A stretch of DNA of 19,402 nucleotides, taken from an uncultured Lachnospiraceae bacterium (GTDB lineage: Bacteria > Bacillota > Clostridia > Lachnospirales > Lachnospiraceae). The stretch covers positions 18,794 to 38,195 of the forward strand of contig CAJTMZ010000027.1 in NCBI GenBank assembly GCA_910577445.1, in the 5' to 3' direction. The notes under the pieces were generated by a model. That model had not been told where the DNA came from, made no database searches, and saw only the letters and a list, made by a program, of their open reading frames with translations. The translations under genes and the position numbers were made by a program. How positions within the stretch are numbered: the first letter of the stretch is position 1; each line of letters begins with the position of its first letter. Below are positions 1 through 7,963 of this stretch, piece after piece.

Positions 1-1277
1 TCGGAAATAGAAGCGCGGAAAAGGCCGGCAAGGGCATGCGACATGTCGGCAATATCCGGTACTTTGTGGACCTCCGCCATCAGATAGATAGTATCCAGAA
101 CATTATAGAGAAAATGGGGATTTATTTGCTGTTCCAGATTTTTGATGGTGGCATCTTTCAGCAGAATCTGCTGCAGGTAATTATCATGGACAAGCTTTTT
201 GTAATTTATTACCATCTGGTCAAAATGTCTGTGCAGCTCGCCAATTTCATCTTTTCTCAACGAATAGTTATATGGAACCGGTATTATTTCCATAGAGCCG
301 GATTCGAAGTGGCTCATTTTTATTTCCAGATTGCGAAAGTGAGAGGTAATGTGCCCTATAACGGCATACTCTGCAATAATAACAATTAAGGCGGTCAGAA
401 TTAATGTAAATAATGAAATGTTGATGGCTGTGCGCAGGTGGGAAAAAAGTTCGTCATAGTCGGAAAAGTGGATATACTTCCAATTCGTATAGGGAAGTTT
501 TCCGGAAGTAACAAAAAAGGCAGTATCACGTAAACGGATAATTTCATAACCGGGAACAGGCTGAACATTAATTTTTTCCATGTTTTCGGGAAAAGGAGAG
601 GGAAAATATATCCGGTCGTTATCCGTCACTAATATCAGGGATGATGGGTCGGACTTTCCGGTGGAATTAAGAATAATTCTTTCCATATCCACTTCAATAA
701 AGAGTGTTGCAAGCTTGTTTAGTTTGAGATACGCTTTCTGGCGTATCTGCCTTGCGCAGACGGCGGAATTTAAATAGGAACTGCCGCCCTGCCATACGAG
801 GCGGCCGTCCGCCTGGTCGGAGAGCTCTTCGAGTGATTGAAACGCCATACTTCCAAAATCTTGGGAAGAGTATCCCATTCTGATTAAAGAACCGTCTGAC
901 AATAGCAGGACAATAGAGACAATATTTGAATTTGAATTATAATAAGAATAGAGACTGTCGTAAAGCAGACGTTTATTTCGCGCGCGCTCCTCTGTATTCG
1001 TACTTTCTGAATAAATCGTAAGAGATTCCTGTATCAGGGGATTTTCTACTAAATAATAGGTGATATTCTCCACGTCTTTAAGGCCTGTCTCAAGGTTGGA
1101 AACCAGATAATCCATAATGAGAGAGGTCTTATTATACAGTTCCTGATTGTATTTTTCCGTGATAAAGTTTATGATTCCTATTCCGGTTAAACCGGTCAGC
1201 GTTATGGCAATCGTAAATATGAAAGCGAACTTCTGCGCAAGTTTTAAATTATTAAAGTAGTATTTAATGAAGGCCAT
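1..1277 (-). CDS. YesM-like sensor histidine kinase (3' end beyond window)
   Basis: Membrane sensor kinase of a two-component system, probably partnered with an AraC-type (YesN-like) response regulator outside the window. Reading leftward from ATG at 1275-1277 the frame stays open for about 425 codons to the window edge. Seen: a first membrane segment at about residues 11-34, a long extracellular sensor region, a second membrane segment at about 282-305, a HAMP-like linker, then the His_kinase (PF06580-type) phosphoacceptor motif NPHFLYN with His388. The catalytic ATPase domain lies past the edge. The start is supported by an AAAGGA-like ribosome site about 8 bases upstream. Kinases of this type often control the divergent sugar ABC operon beside them, which is the arrangement here. 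The family call is firm; the ligand is unknown but is inferred to be the sugar handled by the genes at 1549-9073. Confidence 0.88.
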   Translation of the reverse strand, partial: MAFIKYYFNNLKLAQKFAFIFTIAITLTGLTGIGIINFITEKYNQELYNKTSLIMDYLVSNLETGLKDVENITYYLVENPLIQESLTIYSESTNTEERARNKRLLYDSLYSYYNSNSNIVSIVLLLSDGSLIRMGYSSQDFGSMAFQSLEELSDQADGRLVWQGGSSYLNSAVCARQIRQKAYLKLNKLATLFIEVDMERIILNSTGKSDPSSLILVTDNDRIYFPSPFPENMEKINVQPVPGYEIIRLRDTAFFVTSGKLPYTNWKYIHFSDYDELFSHLRTAINISLFTLILTALIVIIAEYAVIGHITSHFRNLEIKMSHFESGSMEIIPVPYNYSLRKDEIGELHRHFDQMVINYKKLVHDNYLQQILLKDATIKNLEQQINPHFLYNVLDTIYLMAEVHKVPDIADMSHALAGLFRASIS

Positions 1278-1338
1278 TAATCAATCCTTTTTATATTGTA
1301 TAATTCCCGCAAATTTTTCGAATATGTTATTTTATCTA

Positions 1339-1367
1339 ATAATGCCTTTCTCTTTTCTGTTTGTAAA
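1339..1367 (-). promoter_or_regulatory. Candidate sigma-A promoter for the histidine kinase
   Basis: On the minus strand a -35-like TTTACA (1362-1367) is followed after 17 bases by CATTAT (1339-1344). Matches to consensus are 5/6 and 4/6. It would start transcription near 1332, giving a leader of about 55 bases. This is a reading by eye only. Confidence 0.4.
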
Positions 1368-1381
1368 GTCAAAAAAAGGAA

Positions 1382-1395
1382 GAAAAGCGTTTAAA
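1382..1395. promoter_or_regulatory. Weak catabolite-responsive (cre-like) element
   Basis: Within the divergent intergenic region, 1382-1395 reads GAAAAGCGTTTAAA, matching about 11 of 14 positions of the CcpA site consensus and containing the palindromic core AAAGCGTTT. Carbon catabolite control would suit a sugar operon, but AT-rich DNA yields such matches by chance. It sits just upstream of the leftward promoter and about 80 bases upstream of the rightward one. Confidence 0.2.
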
Positions 1396-1472
1396 AATCC
1401 ATACAATTTTGCGGATAATGAAAAAAGGCGTGAAAAAGCCGTTTTTTAAACACTGAAGATTGATTATTTGGA

Positions 1473-1500
1473 TTTTCATTTATGACGGAACCACTATAAT
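1473..1500 (+). promoter_or_regulatory. Candidate sigma-A promoter of the sugar operon
   Basis: A perfect TATAAT at 1495-1500 is preceded after 16 bases by TTTTCA (1473-1478, 4/6 match to the -35 box). Transcription would start near 1507, about 40 bases ahead of the first gene. The poor -35 box suits a promoter that needs an activator, such as the response regulator of the adjacent kinase. That last point is inference. Confidence 0.5.
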
Positions 1501-1548
1501 TAGCATATAACTCAAACTCCTGTGTGCCAGGGAGAGAAAGGAGCTGAT

Positions 1549-2529
1549 ATGAGTGTAAGAGTTGGCTTGGCCGGTTGCGGCGATATTGTAAAGCGATATT
1601 ATCTTCCGGTTCTTTTGCAAATGGCAAAGGAGGGAAAGATACATCTGGCAGCCTGCTGTGATGTTGTTTCCGAAAAAGCGGAAGAAGCATCAGCTATAGG
1701 ATTTGAAAAGGTATATACGGATGGTATTGCGATGATGAGGGAAGTAAGGCCGGACTGTGTTCTTATGGCGCTGCCTGTTGAAGAGACAGCGAAACAGGCT
1801 ATAAAGGCGGCGCCTCTTGGGATTCCCATGATGCTGGAAAAACCGCCGGCACTAACAAAGATGAAAGCATTAGAGCTTTCCGGCGAACTCCAAAAATATG
1901 GCATTCTTCATCAGATTGCATTTAACCGGCACTTCATACCAACGGTTGTATCGTTAAAAGAAAAATTGAAAAAGGAAAGGGTTCGGAATATTCAAATACA
2001 GATGTGCCGGGTAAATCGTGTGGAAAAAACTTTTTATACCACGGCAGTGCATGCGGTTGACTTGTTGAGATACCTGGCTGATGCGGAATATACGCAGGTA
2101 AACTGCAGCTATCAGGATTTACCGGAATATGGGGGCCATGTAAGCAACTTTTATCTGAACTGTTCTTTTTCCAATGGGCTGACGGGCCAGATTACGATTT
2201 TGGTGGATGGAGGAATTGTAAACGAAAGAATTATGGTTTCCTGCAGGGGAATTACGTATTATGCCTCTTTGCCGGTGTGGGAATGCAGCGACAGCCCCGG
2301 AGGGATTCTGGCATACCAGAATGATTGTCTGATGCTTAAGGAAAAGGGACCGGCGATAGGAGACCCGCTGAGGAATGCGGTTGCAAGCGGCTTTTATGGA
2401 GAAATTGAAAATTTTATCAGGGCCGTGGAAGCGAAAGCACAGCCGCCGGAAAACATGGAATATTCTCTGCCGCTGATAGAAATCTCAGAAAAATTACATA
2501 ATAGGGAAAGGGAGTATAACAGATGCTGA
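1549..2529 (+). CDS. Gfo/Idh/MocA family oxidoreductase
   Basis: NAD(P)-dependent sugar or polyol oxidoreductase, 326 residues, cytosolic. Seen: an N-terminal Rossmann motif GLAGCGDI at residues 6-13, the EKP motif (Glu97-Lys98-Pro99) that carries the family's nicotinamide-proximal lysine, and an HAVD motif (His168, Asp171) where the family's catalytic His is usually found. An in-frame start lies 27 bases upstream, but ATG 1549 has a strong AAGGAG site 6-8 bases before it and begins exactly at the Rossmann strand, so it is preferred. The gene is first in the operon and overlaps the hydrolase gene by 7 bases (ATGCTGA), implying translational coupling. The family is clear. The substrate cannot be told from sequence; members act on inositols, keto-sugars, amino sugars and others. 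Confidence 0.88.
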   Translation: MSVRVGLAGCGDIVKRYYLPVLLQMAKEGKIHLAACCDVVSEKAEEASAIGFEKVYTDGIAMMREVRPDCVLMALPVEETAKQAIKAAPLGIPMMLEKPPALTKMKALELSGELQKYGILHQIAFNRHFIPTVVSLKEKLKKERVRNIQIQMCRVNRVEKTFYTTAVHAVDLLRYLADAEYTQVNCSYQDLPEYGGHVSNFYLNCSFSNGLTGQITILVDGGIVNERIMVSCRGITYYASLPVWECSDSPGGILAYQNDCLMLKEKGPAIGDPLRNAVASGFYGEIENFIRAVEAKAQPPENMEYSLPLIEISEKLHNREREYNRC

Positions 2530-3671
2530 CAAGACAGGAAATACAGGAAAAATTGCAGGCAGTTATTGATAAACTGATTCATCTTGGCGGGGCTGATTAT
2601 GAGATGGATAAGAAGACGGATACAAAGTCACAGTACCTGGGGCTGGTAGCGAGAGACTTTGGATTTGAAGAATGGGACTGGCCGCAGGGAATCGGGCTTT
2701 ATGGATTATATAAAGTGGAGGGGCTATATGGAGACGACAGATATCAGGACTTCTTTAAGGAGTGGTACGGGAAGAATTTCAGCCAGGGACTGCCCTCACG
2801 GAATGTAAACACAACAGCCCCCTTTTTGACATTGTCATTTCTGGCGGGGGAATGGGGAGACAAAAGATATCAGGAGGAATGCAGAAAAAGAGCGGAATGG
2901 GTGATGGAGCTGCTGCCTAAGACAAAAGAAAACGGATTTCAGCATGTGACAAGCGCTATTGGCGACAGACAGGCGGTAAGACTGAATGATGGCGAGCTGT
3001 GGATTGATACGTTGGTAATGACAGTTCTTTTTCTGAATCAGATGGGACAAAGCGAGTGCCGCAGCGATTACAGGGAGGAGGCTTTGCACCAGTTTCTCCT
3101 TCATATCAAATATCTCTATCATAAAGAGAGCGGTTTATTTTTTCATGGCTGGAGCTTTCTGCGAAACGACAACTTTGGGGGAGTATTCTGGTGCAGAGGT
3201 AATTCATGGTTTACCTTTGGTGTACTGGAATATATAGAGCAATGCGGTGCATCAATGCAGGCCGGTATCAGAAAATATCTTGTTGAAGTGTTTCTGGCAC
3301 AGATAAAGGCGCTTTTAGATTGGCAGGACGACTCGGGACTATGGCATACGGTTTTGAATGAAAGCGACAGTTACCTGGAGGTATCGGGAAGTGCGGCCAT
3401 AGCAGCCGGCATATACAAAGGAATACATATGGGTATACTGCCGGAAGAATACAGAAAATTTGCAGACAGAGCAGTGGAAGCAATCTGCGAAAATATTGCG
3501 GAGGATGGTACCGTACTGAATGTATCTGCCGGGACAGCGATTGGCATGGATTCGGATTACTATAAAAATGTGATGATTAAGCCCATGGCATACGGGCAGT
3601 CACTGGTTATCATGGCCCTGAGCGAGGCTTTGAGGCAGTACACAGAATATGGAAAGGAGAAAGTTTTATGA
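2523..3671 (+). CDS. GH88/GH105-type unsaturated uronyl hydrolase
   Basis: Probable glycoside hydrolase that removes a terminal 4,5-unsaturated uronic acid from oligosaccharides made by polysaccharide lyases (YteR/YesR-like). It has 382 residues, usual for the family, and no signal peptide, so it should act in the cytosol after import. Seen: WPQGIGLYGLYK at about 53-64, an NVNTTAP segment at about 94-100 like the NINTTAP of GH105, ELWIDTLVM at 158-166 with Asp162 at the position of the family catalytic acid, FHGW at 207-210, and WCRGNSW at 223-229. The start overlaps the previous stop, with AAGGGAG upstream. The last four bases overlap the next gene. GH105 (rhamnogalacturonan-type substrate) is favoured over GH88 (glucuronyl) only by remembered motif similarity. 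Confidence 0.8.
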   Translation: MLTRQEIQEKLQAVIDKLIHLGGADYEMDKKTDTKSQYLGLVARDFGFEEWDWPQGIGLYGLYKVEGLYGDDRYQDFFKEWYGKNFSQGLPSRNVNTTAPFLTLSFLAGEWGDKRYQEECRKRAEWVMELLPKTKENGFQHVTSAIGDRQAVRLNDGELWIDTLVMTVLFLNQMGQSECRSDYREEALHQFLLHIKYLYHKESGLFFHGWSFLRNDNFGGVFWCRGNSWFTFGVLEYIEQCGASMQAGIRKYLVEVFLAQIKALLDWQDDSGLWHTVLNESDSYLEVSGSAAIAAGIYKGIHMGILPEEYRKFADRAVEAICENIAEDGTVLNVSAGTAIGMDSDYYKNVMIKPMAYGQSLVIMALSEALRQYTEYGKEKVL

Positions 3672-5026
3672 AGAAAAAATGGATTGCACTTGTAATGGCG
3701 TCAGTAATGGTAATGACATTCGCAGGATGCGGCAGCAGCGGGAAAGGAGCAGGCGAAGAAAATGCGGTACAGTCAACAGGACAATTACCGCCGGAGGAGA
3801 AAGAAGAATCGGAATCACCTGACGATGAACCGGCAGAGGAAATAACGCTTCGGGTAAGCTGGTGGGGGAGCCAGTCCAGACATGATTTGACGCAGCAGGC
3901 ATTGGAGCTTTATATGAAAAATAATCCTCATGTAAAGATTGAAGCGGAATTTACCGACTGGTCAGGATATTGGGACAAGTTGGCCACGCAGGCGGCCGGA
4001 GGGGAATTGCCGGATATAATTCAGATGGATTATTCCTACCTCAGCCAATACGCGTCCAGTAAGCAGCTGGCAGATTTAAACGGTTATCTGGAATCCGGCG
4101 TAATAGAACGGGCTGAAATCAGTGACAGCATTATTGAAAGCGGGACAGTGGACGGAAGCTGCTATGCAATATCCCTGGGGAGTACGGCGCCGATGGTACT
4201 GTATGATAAAGCGACAGTTGAGGCAGCAGGGGTTGAGATTCCCCTTCACCCGACGATGCAGGAGTACTACGACATTTGCCAGGAAATTTATGATAAAACA
4301 AAAATTCCGGCCTATTATGAGAGCGGAATGACTACCATCCAATACAATGCCAGGGCAATGGGAAGAAATATTTTTACCGACCTTGCCGACGGAAAGGATG
4401 AGGCGGCAAAAAAACACTTTGAATGGGTAGAAAAGTTTGCAACTGCTCCCTTTTGTATTCCGGCGGATATATTATCGGAAAAAAATCCTCAGGTGGTTGA
4501 CTCTATGCCAATCAATGACTTATCAACATGGAATGTATTTTCTTTTTCCAATGCGTTTTTGAGTATTTATAATGCGTGCGGCGGGGAAAGAGAGCTTGGG
4601 GCATTTATGTATCCGATGGATGAGGAGGCCGGAGAGGAGCCAATGTACCTGAAACCGGCTATGTTCTTTACAATTACGGAAAATTCCCAATATAAGGATG
4701 AGGCGGCAACGTTTATAAACTGGTTTGTAAACAGTGAAGAAGCAAACGAAATTTTAAAAGGCGAGAGAGGCGTGCCGGCAAACAGTAAGGTTGCTGAGAA
4801 AGTGAAAGGTCTTGTGAGCGATACTGAAAAGATTGCCTATGATTATGTGGCGGAGGTCAACAAGATAGCCACGCCTGTAGATGCGCCCAATCCTGCCGGA
4901 TACAGTGAGGTAGAGGCAAAGCTGACCGCATTGGTTGAGGACATCCGGTACGGAAATAAGACCGGCGAGGAAGCAGTGGCGGAATTTGTGCCTGAAGCCT
5001 CAAACATTCTGAAAGAAGCTGAGTAA
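3668..5026 (+). CDS. Extracellular solute-binding lipoprotein, family 1 (CUT1 sugar ABC transporter)
   Basis: Substrate-capturing subunit of a carbohydrate ABC importer, 452 residues. Seen: a lysine-rich N-terminus, a hydrophobic stretch and the lipobox FAGC with lipidated Cys21. An acidic, low-complexity linker to about residue 57 follows, then the mature domain starting near ITLRVSWWGSQSR, typical of the MalE-like family 1 proteins. It shares ATGA with the upstream hydrolase gene and has an AAGGAG site. A hairpin lies between it and the first permease, as is common where the binding protein must be made in excess. Cargo is inferred to be an oligosaccharide with a terminal unsaturated uronic acid because the hydrolase gene is coupled to it. 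No direct evidence of specificity is visible. Confidence 0.93.
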   Translation: MKKKWIALVMASVMVMTFAGCGSSGKGAGEENAVQSTGQLPPEEKEESESPDDEPAEEITLRVSWWGSQSRHDLTQQALELYMKNNPHVKIEAEFTDWSGYWDKLATQAAGGELPDIIQMDYSYLSQYASSKQLADLNGYLESGVIERAEISDSIIESGTVDGSCYAISLGSTAPMVLYDKATVEAAGVEIPLHPTMQEYYDICQEIYDKTKIPAYYESGMTTIQYNARAMGRNIFTDLADGKDEAAKKHFEWVEKFATAPFCIPADILSEKNPQVVDSMPINDLSTWNVFSFSNAFLSIYNACGGERELGAFMYPMDEEAGEEPMYLKPAMFFTITENSQYKDEAATFINWFVNSEEANEILKGERGVPANSKVAEKVKGLVSDTEKIAYDYVAEVNKIATPVDAPNPAGYSEVEAKLTALVEDIRYGNKTGEEAVAEFVPEASNILKEAE

Positions 5027-5037
5027 TAATAGTGTGT

Positions 5038-5074
5038 GCATCCGGGATAGCTGCCTGTGCGGTTATCCGGATGC
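5038..5074 (+). other. Intercistronic hairpin between binding protein and permease genes
   Basis: GCATCCGG (5038-5045) and CCGGATGC (5067-5074) form a perfect 8-bp stem around a 21-base loop. No T-run follows, so it is not a classical terminator. Placed just after the solute-binding gene, it could protect the upstream mRNA from 3' exonuclease decay or reduce downstream expression, as described for mal-type operons. The role is inferred. Confidence 0.6.
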
Positions 5075-5094
5075 GTAGAAGCAGGAGGATAGAT

Positions 5095-5982
5095 ATGGCA
5101 CACAGAAAAAGGAGAGAAAAAATTACCGGATATCTGTTTATATCACCGTTTATTATAGGATTTGTGTGTTTTATCAGTATTCCGATGTTATTATCCTTAT
5201 TTTTTTCTTTTACCAGATACGATATTTTAAGCCCGCCTGAATTTATTGGGCTGGGAAATTACATTACGATGTTTACGGAAGATAAACTGTTTTGGAAAAC
5301 TTTCGGCGTAACCATGTTTTACGTGCTGTTTTCGGTTCCGCTTCGATTGTTGATGGCATTAATTGTTGCGCTCTTGCTGGTACGTCCGGGACGCTTATCC
5401 GCATTTTACAGAACCGTATTTTATCTGCCGTCTATTATTGGCTCCAGTGTGGCGGTGGCAATATTATGGAAAAGAATGTTTGCCAGCAATGGAATGATAA
5501 ATGCTCTTTTAGGGGAAATGGGTATTGAGAGTAATATAGCGTGGCTGGGACGGTCCCAAACGGCAATCTGGACTTTGATAATACTGTCAGTCTGGCAATT
5601 CGGTTCTTCCATGCTTATTTTTCTGGCCGGATTAAAGCAGATTCCGCAATATTTGTATGAAGCAGCTATTGTGGATGGAGTCGGATGGTTTACCAAATTT
5701 TTTAAAATTACCCTTCCCATGCTGACACCTACCATCTTTTTTAATCTGATAAACCAGATGATAAACGGATTTATGGCTTTTACACAGAGCTTTATTATAA
5801 CGGAAGGGAAACCTCAGAACAGCACTTTGTTTTATGTAGTATATATGTACCAAAATTCGTTCAAATTTAATAAGCTGGGATACGGATGCGCAATGGCGTG
5901 GTTTATGGTTCTGATAGTAGGTGGTCTGACAGCGCTTATTTTTCTGACGCAGAGAAAATGGGTATATTACGAAACGGAATGA
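5095..5982 (+). CDS. Sugar ABC transporter permease, MalF-type (CUT1)
   Basis: Inner-membrane channel subunit, 295 residues. Seen: a basic N-terminus, about six hydrophobic segments, and the cytoplasmic EAA loop YEAAIVDGVGWFTKFFKITLP that docks the ATPase. The start is set at ATG 5095, which has AGGAGG eight bases upstream. A longer in-frame extension would place the intercistronic hairpin inside the coding region and is rejected. It pairs with the MalG-type permease that begins 13 bases after its stop. The transporter ATPase is not in the window; a multitask MsmX/UgpC-like ATPase elsewhere is the usual solution in Firmicutes. Confidence 0.93.
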   Translation: MAHRKRREKITGYLFISPFIIGFVCFISIPMLLSLFFSFTRYDILSPPEFIGLGNYITMFTEDKLFWKTFGVTMFYVLFSVPLRLLMALIVALLLVRPGRLSAFYRTVFYLPSIIGSSVAVAILWKRMFASNGMINALLGEMGIESNIAWLGRSQTAIWTLIILSVWQFGSSMLIFLAGLKQIPQYLYEAAIVDGVGWFTKFFKITLPMLTPTIFFNLINQMINGFMAFTQSFIITEGKPQNSTLFYVVYMYQNSFKFNKLGYGCAMAWFMVLIVGGLTALIFLTQRKWVYYETE

Positions 5983-5995
5983 AGGGAGAGTGAAC

Positions 5996-6838
5996 ATGAG
6001 AAAGAAAAAAATGGGTTCCGCAGCCATATATCATATATTTGTGTTTGCTTTTGCCGTAATAATGATATATCCGGTTTTGTGGATGGTATCCGGCTCGTTT
6101 AAAAGTTCCAATGATATATTAAATTCTGCGCAGAGGCTTTTGCCGGAAGCCTTTTCCATGCAGAATTACATAACAGGGTGGAAAGGCTTTGCCGGCTATG
6201 ATTTTGGCAATTTCTTTAAAAATTCATTGTTTATTTCCACTGCAGCGACTTTGGGAGCGGTGCTGTCGTCGGCAGTTGTGGGCTATGGGTTTGCAAGATG
6301 TGATTTTCCTTTTAAGAAATTCTGGTTCGGCTGCATGCTATTGTCTATGATGCTTCCGTTTCAGGTGATTATGATACCTCAGTATATATTGTTTAATGAG
6401 CTGGGATGGATTGGGACTTATCTGCCGCTTATCGTGCCACAGTTCTGTGCACAGGGATTTTTTGTATTCCTTAATGTACAGTTTATCAAAGGAATACCGG
6501 TGGAACTGGACGAGGCGGCAAAGATAGACGGCGCCGGGACAATGCGGGTATTTGGAAGTATTATCCTGCCCCTGGTAAAGTCTTCTGTTGTGACGGGAGC
6601 GATATTTTCTTTTATGTGGAGGTGGGATGACTTTCTGGCGGCTTTGCTGTATCTGAATAAGCCGGCAAGATATCCGGTGAGTCTGGCATTAAAGCTTTTT
6701 TCCGACCCCACATCAGGTTCTGACTGGGGCGCAATGTTCGCTATGGCAACATGTTCCCTGATGCCGATATTTGTTATTTTTCTGACAATGCAGAAATATC
6801 TTGTGGAGGGGATTGCCTCTACCGGCATAAAAGGGTAG
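5996..6838 (+). CDS. Sugar ABC transporter permease, MalG-type (CUT1)
   Basis: Second channel subunit of the importer, 280 residues. Seen: a basic N-terminus, a first membrane segment with the MIYPVLWMVSGSFK pattern typical of the MalG family, further hydrophobic segments, and the EAA loop DEAAKIDGAGTMRVFGSIILP. ATG 5996 is chosen over a GTG six bases earlier because AGGGAG lies 7 bases before the ATG. It completes the binding-protein/permease/permease set and is followed after 17 bases by the dehydrogenase gene. Confidence 0.93.
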   Translation: MRKKKMGSAAIYHIFVFAFAVIMIYPVLWMVSGSFKSSNDILNSAQRLLPEAFSMQNYITGWKGFAGYDFGNFFKNSLFISTAATLGAVLSSAVVGYGFARCDFPFKKFWFGCMLLSMMLPFQVIMIPQYILFNELGWIGTYLPLIVPQFCAQGFFVFLNVQFIKGIPVELDEAAKIDGAGTMRVFGSIILPLVKSSVVTGAIFSFMWRWDDFLAALLYLNKPARYPVSLALKLFSDPTSGSDWGAMFAMATCSLMPIFVIFLTMQKYLVEGIASTGIKG

Positions 6839-6855
6839 AGAAAAGGGGTAATATT

Positions 6856-7920
6856 ATGGGAGAACAAATGAAAGCGCTGGTGCAGTATGCGCCTTATGAT
6901 AATCGTTATGAAACTGTTGATATTCCTGAGATTGGCGATGAGGAGCTGCTTCTCAAAGTAAAGGGATGCGGAATATGTGCCGGTGATATAAAAGCATATC
7001 ATGGCGGAATCCGCATATGGGGAACGACGGAAAAGGACAGGTATATTGAAGCGCCTGTAATCGGCGGGCACGAATTTTACGGAGAAATCGTCCGTATAGG
7101 TAAGGCGGCTGCCGGCTGGAATATTGGAGATATTGTCTGTGCGGAACAGATTGTACCCTGCGGAAGTTGCAGCTTTTGCAGGGAGGGAAAATACTGGATG
7201 TGTGAGGAATCAGCGGTTTATGGTTTTAAGCAGCATGCATCCGGTGGTTTTGCAGAATATATGAAGCTTCATAAAAATTCTATTATCCACAAAATCCCGG
7301 AGGGTTTTTCTGGGGAGCAGTCAGTCTTAATTGAGCCGATAGCCTGTGGAATGCATGCAGTGGATATAGCGGAAATACGCCATGAGGATGTGGTGGTGGT
7401 GGCAGGCCTTGGAGCCATTGGACTCGCAATTGTCAACATGGTGAAACTGCGTTTGCCCAAATTGGTTATTGGATTGGATGTGAAATCGTTTCGGTTGGAA
7501 AAAGGACGGGAATTTGGAGCAGACGCTGTACTGAATCCGGTGAAGGAGGACGCGATAGAAGGCATCTTGCGGCTTACCGGGGGCAAAGGATGCGATGTCT
7601 ATATTGAAGCGTCGGGAAGTGAGGCCAGTGTAAAGCAGGGGCTTGGAGTATTAAAAAATCATGGACGCTATGTGCAGATGGGTGTGTTTGCGCAACAGGT
7701 AGGGGCAGATTGGAATATTATCGGGGACGGGAAAGAACTCAGTATAAGAGGTTCCCATCTTTCAGCAAAAACTTTTCAGGCGGTTATTGGTGGAATAAAG
7801 GCCGGCCTGATAAAAACAGAGGGGCTTGTCAGCCATCAATTTGCATTAAAAGACTGGAGACAGGCATTTGAAGCAGCGGAAATGGATGAAAAGGCGCTTA
7901 AGGTAATGCTTGTGCCATAA
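6856..7920 (+). CDS. Zinc-dependent medium-chain (polyol-type) dehydrogenase
   Basis: NAD(P)-dependent alcohol dehydrogenase of the MDR superfamily, 354 residues, usual length. Seen: catalytic zinc ligands Cys41 and His72-Glu73 (GHE), four structural-zinc cysteines at 102, 105, 108 and 116, Glu160 in LIEPIACG, and the nucleotide-binding GLGAIG at 184-189. The patterns GICAGDIKAYHG, AEQIVPC, YWMCE and IIGDGKELSIRGSHL recall erythritol/L-threitol dehydrogenase (EltD)-like enzymes. This is a memory-based comparison, so polyol or sugar-alcohol oxidation is a hypothesis only. ATG 6856 with AAGGGG upstream is preferred; an upstream in-frame start would overlap the permease gene. With the two Gfo/Idh/MocA genes it gives the operon three redox enzymes. 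Confidence 0.85.
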   Translation: MGEQMKALVQYAPYDNRYETVDIPEIGDEELLLKVKGCGICAGDIKAYHGGIRIWGTTEKDRYIEAPVIGGHEFYGEIVRIGKAAAGWNIGDIVCAEQIVPCGSCSFCREGKYWMCEESAVYGFKQHASGGFAEYMKLHKNSIIHKIPEGFSGEQSVLIEPIACGMHAVDIAEIRHEDVVVVAGLGAIGLAIVNMVKLRLPKLVIGLDVKSFRLEKGREFGADAVLNPVKEDAIEGILRLTGGKGCDVYIEASGSEASVKQGLGVLKNHGRYVQMGVFAQQVGADWNIIGDGKELSIRGSHLSAKTFQAVIGGIKAGLIKTEGLVSHQFALKDWRQAFEAAEMDEKALKVMLVP

Positions 7921-7924
7921 AGGA

Positions 7925-7938
7925 CAGACAGCCGTCTG
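7925..7938 (+). other. Small intercistronic hairpin
   Basis: CAGAC, loop AGCC, GTCTG lies just after the dehydrogenase stop. The 5-bp stem is short and no T-run follows; it may be chance. Confidence 0.25.
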
Positions 7939-7963
7939 GTAGAGATGATGCAGGAGTAGTCAG

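Noticed and set aside
36..777. Short plus-strand frames in the first 800 bases
   Set aside because: They lie antisense to the histidine kinase, whose frame is open throughout and carries clear family motifs.
1421..1447. Terminator-like AAAAAAGGC ... GCCGTTTTTT in the divergent region
   Set aside because: The core stem is only 3 bp with flanking A/T pairs and a bulge, and it lies upstream of both promoters, where no transcript needs ending. It is more likely AT-rich sequence or part of an operator.
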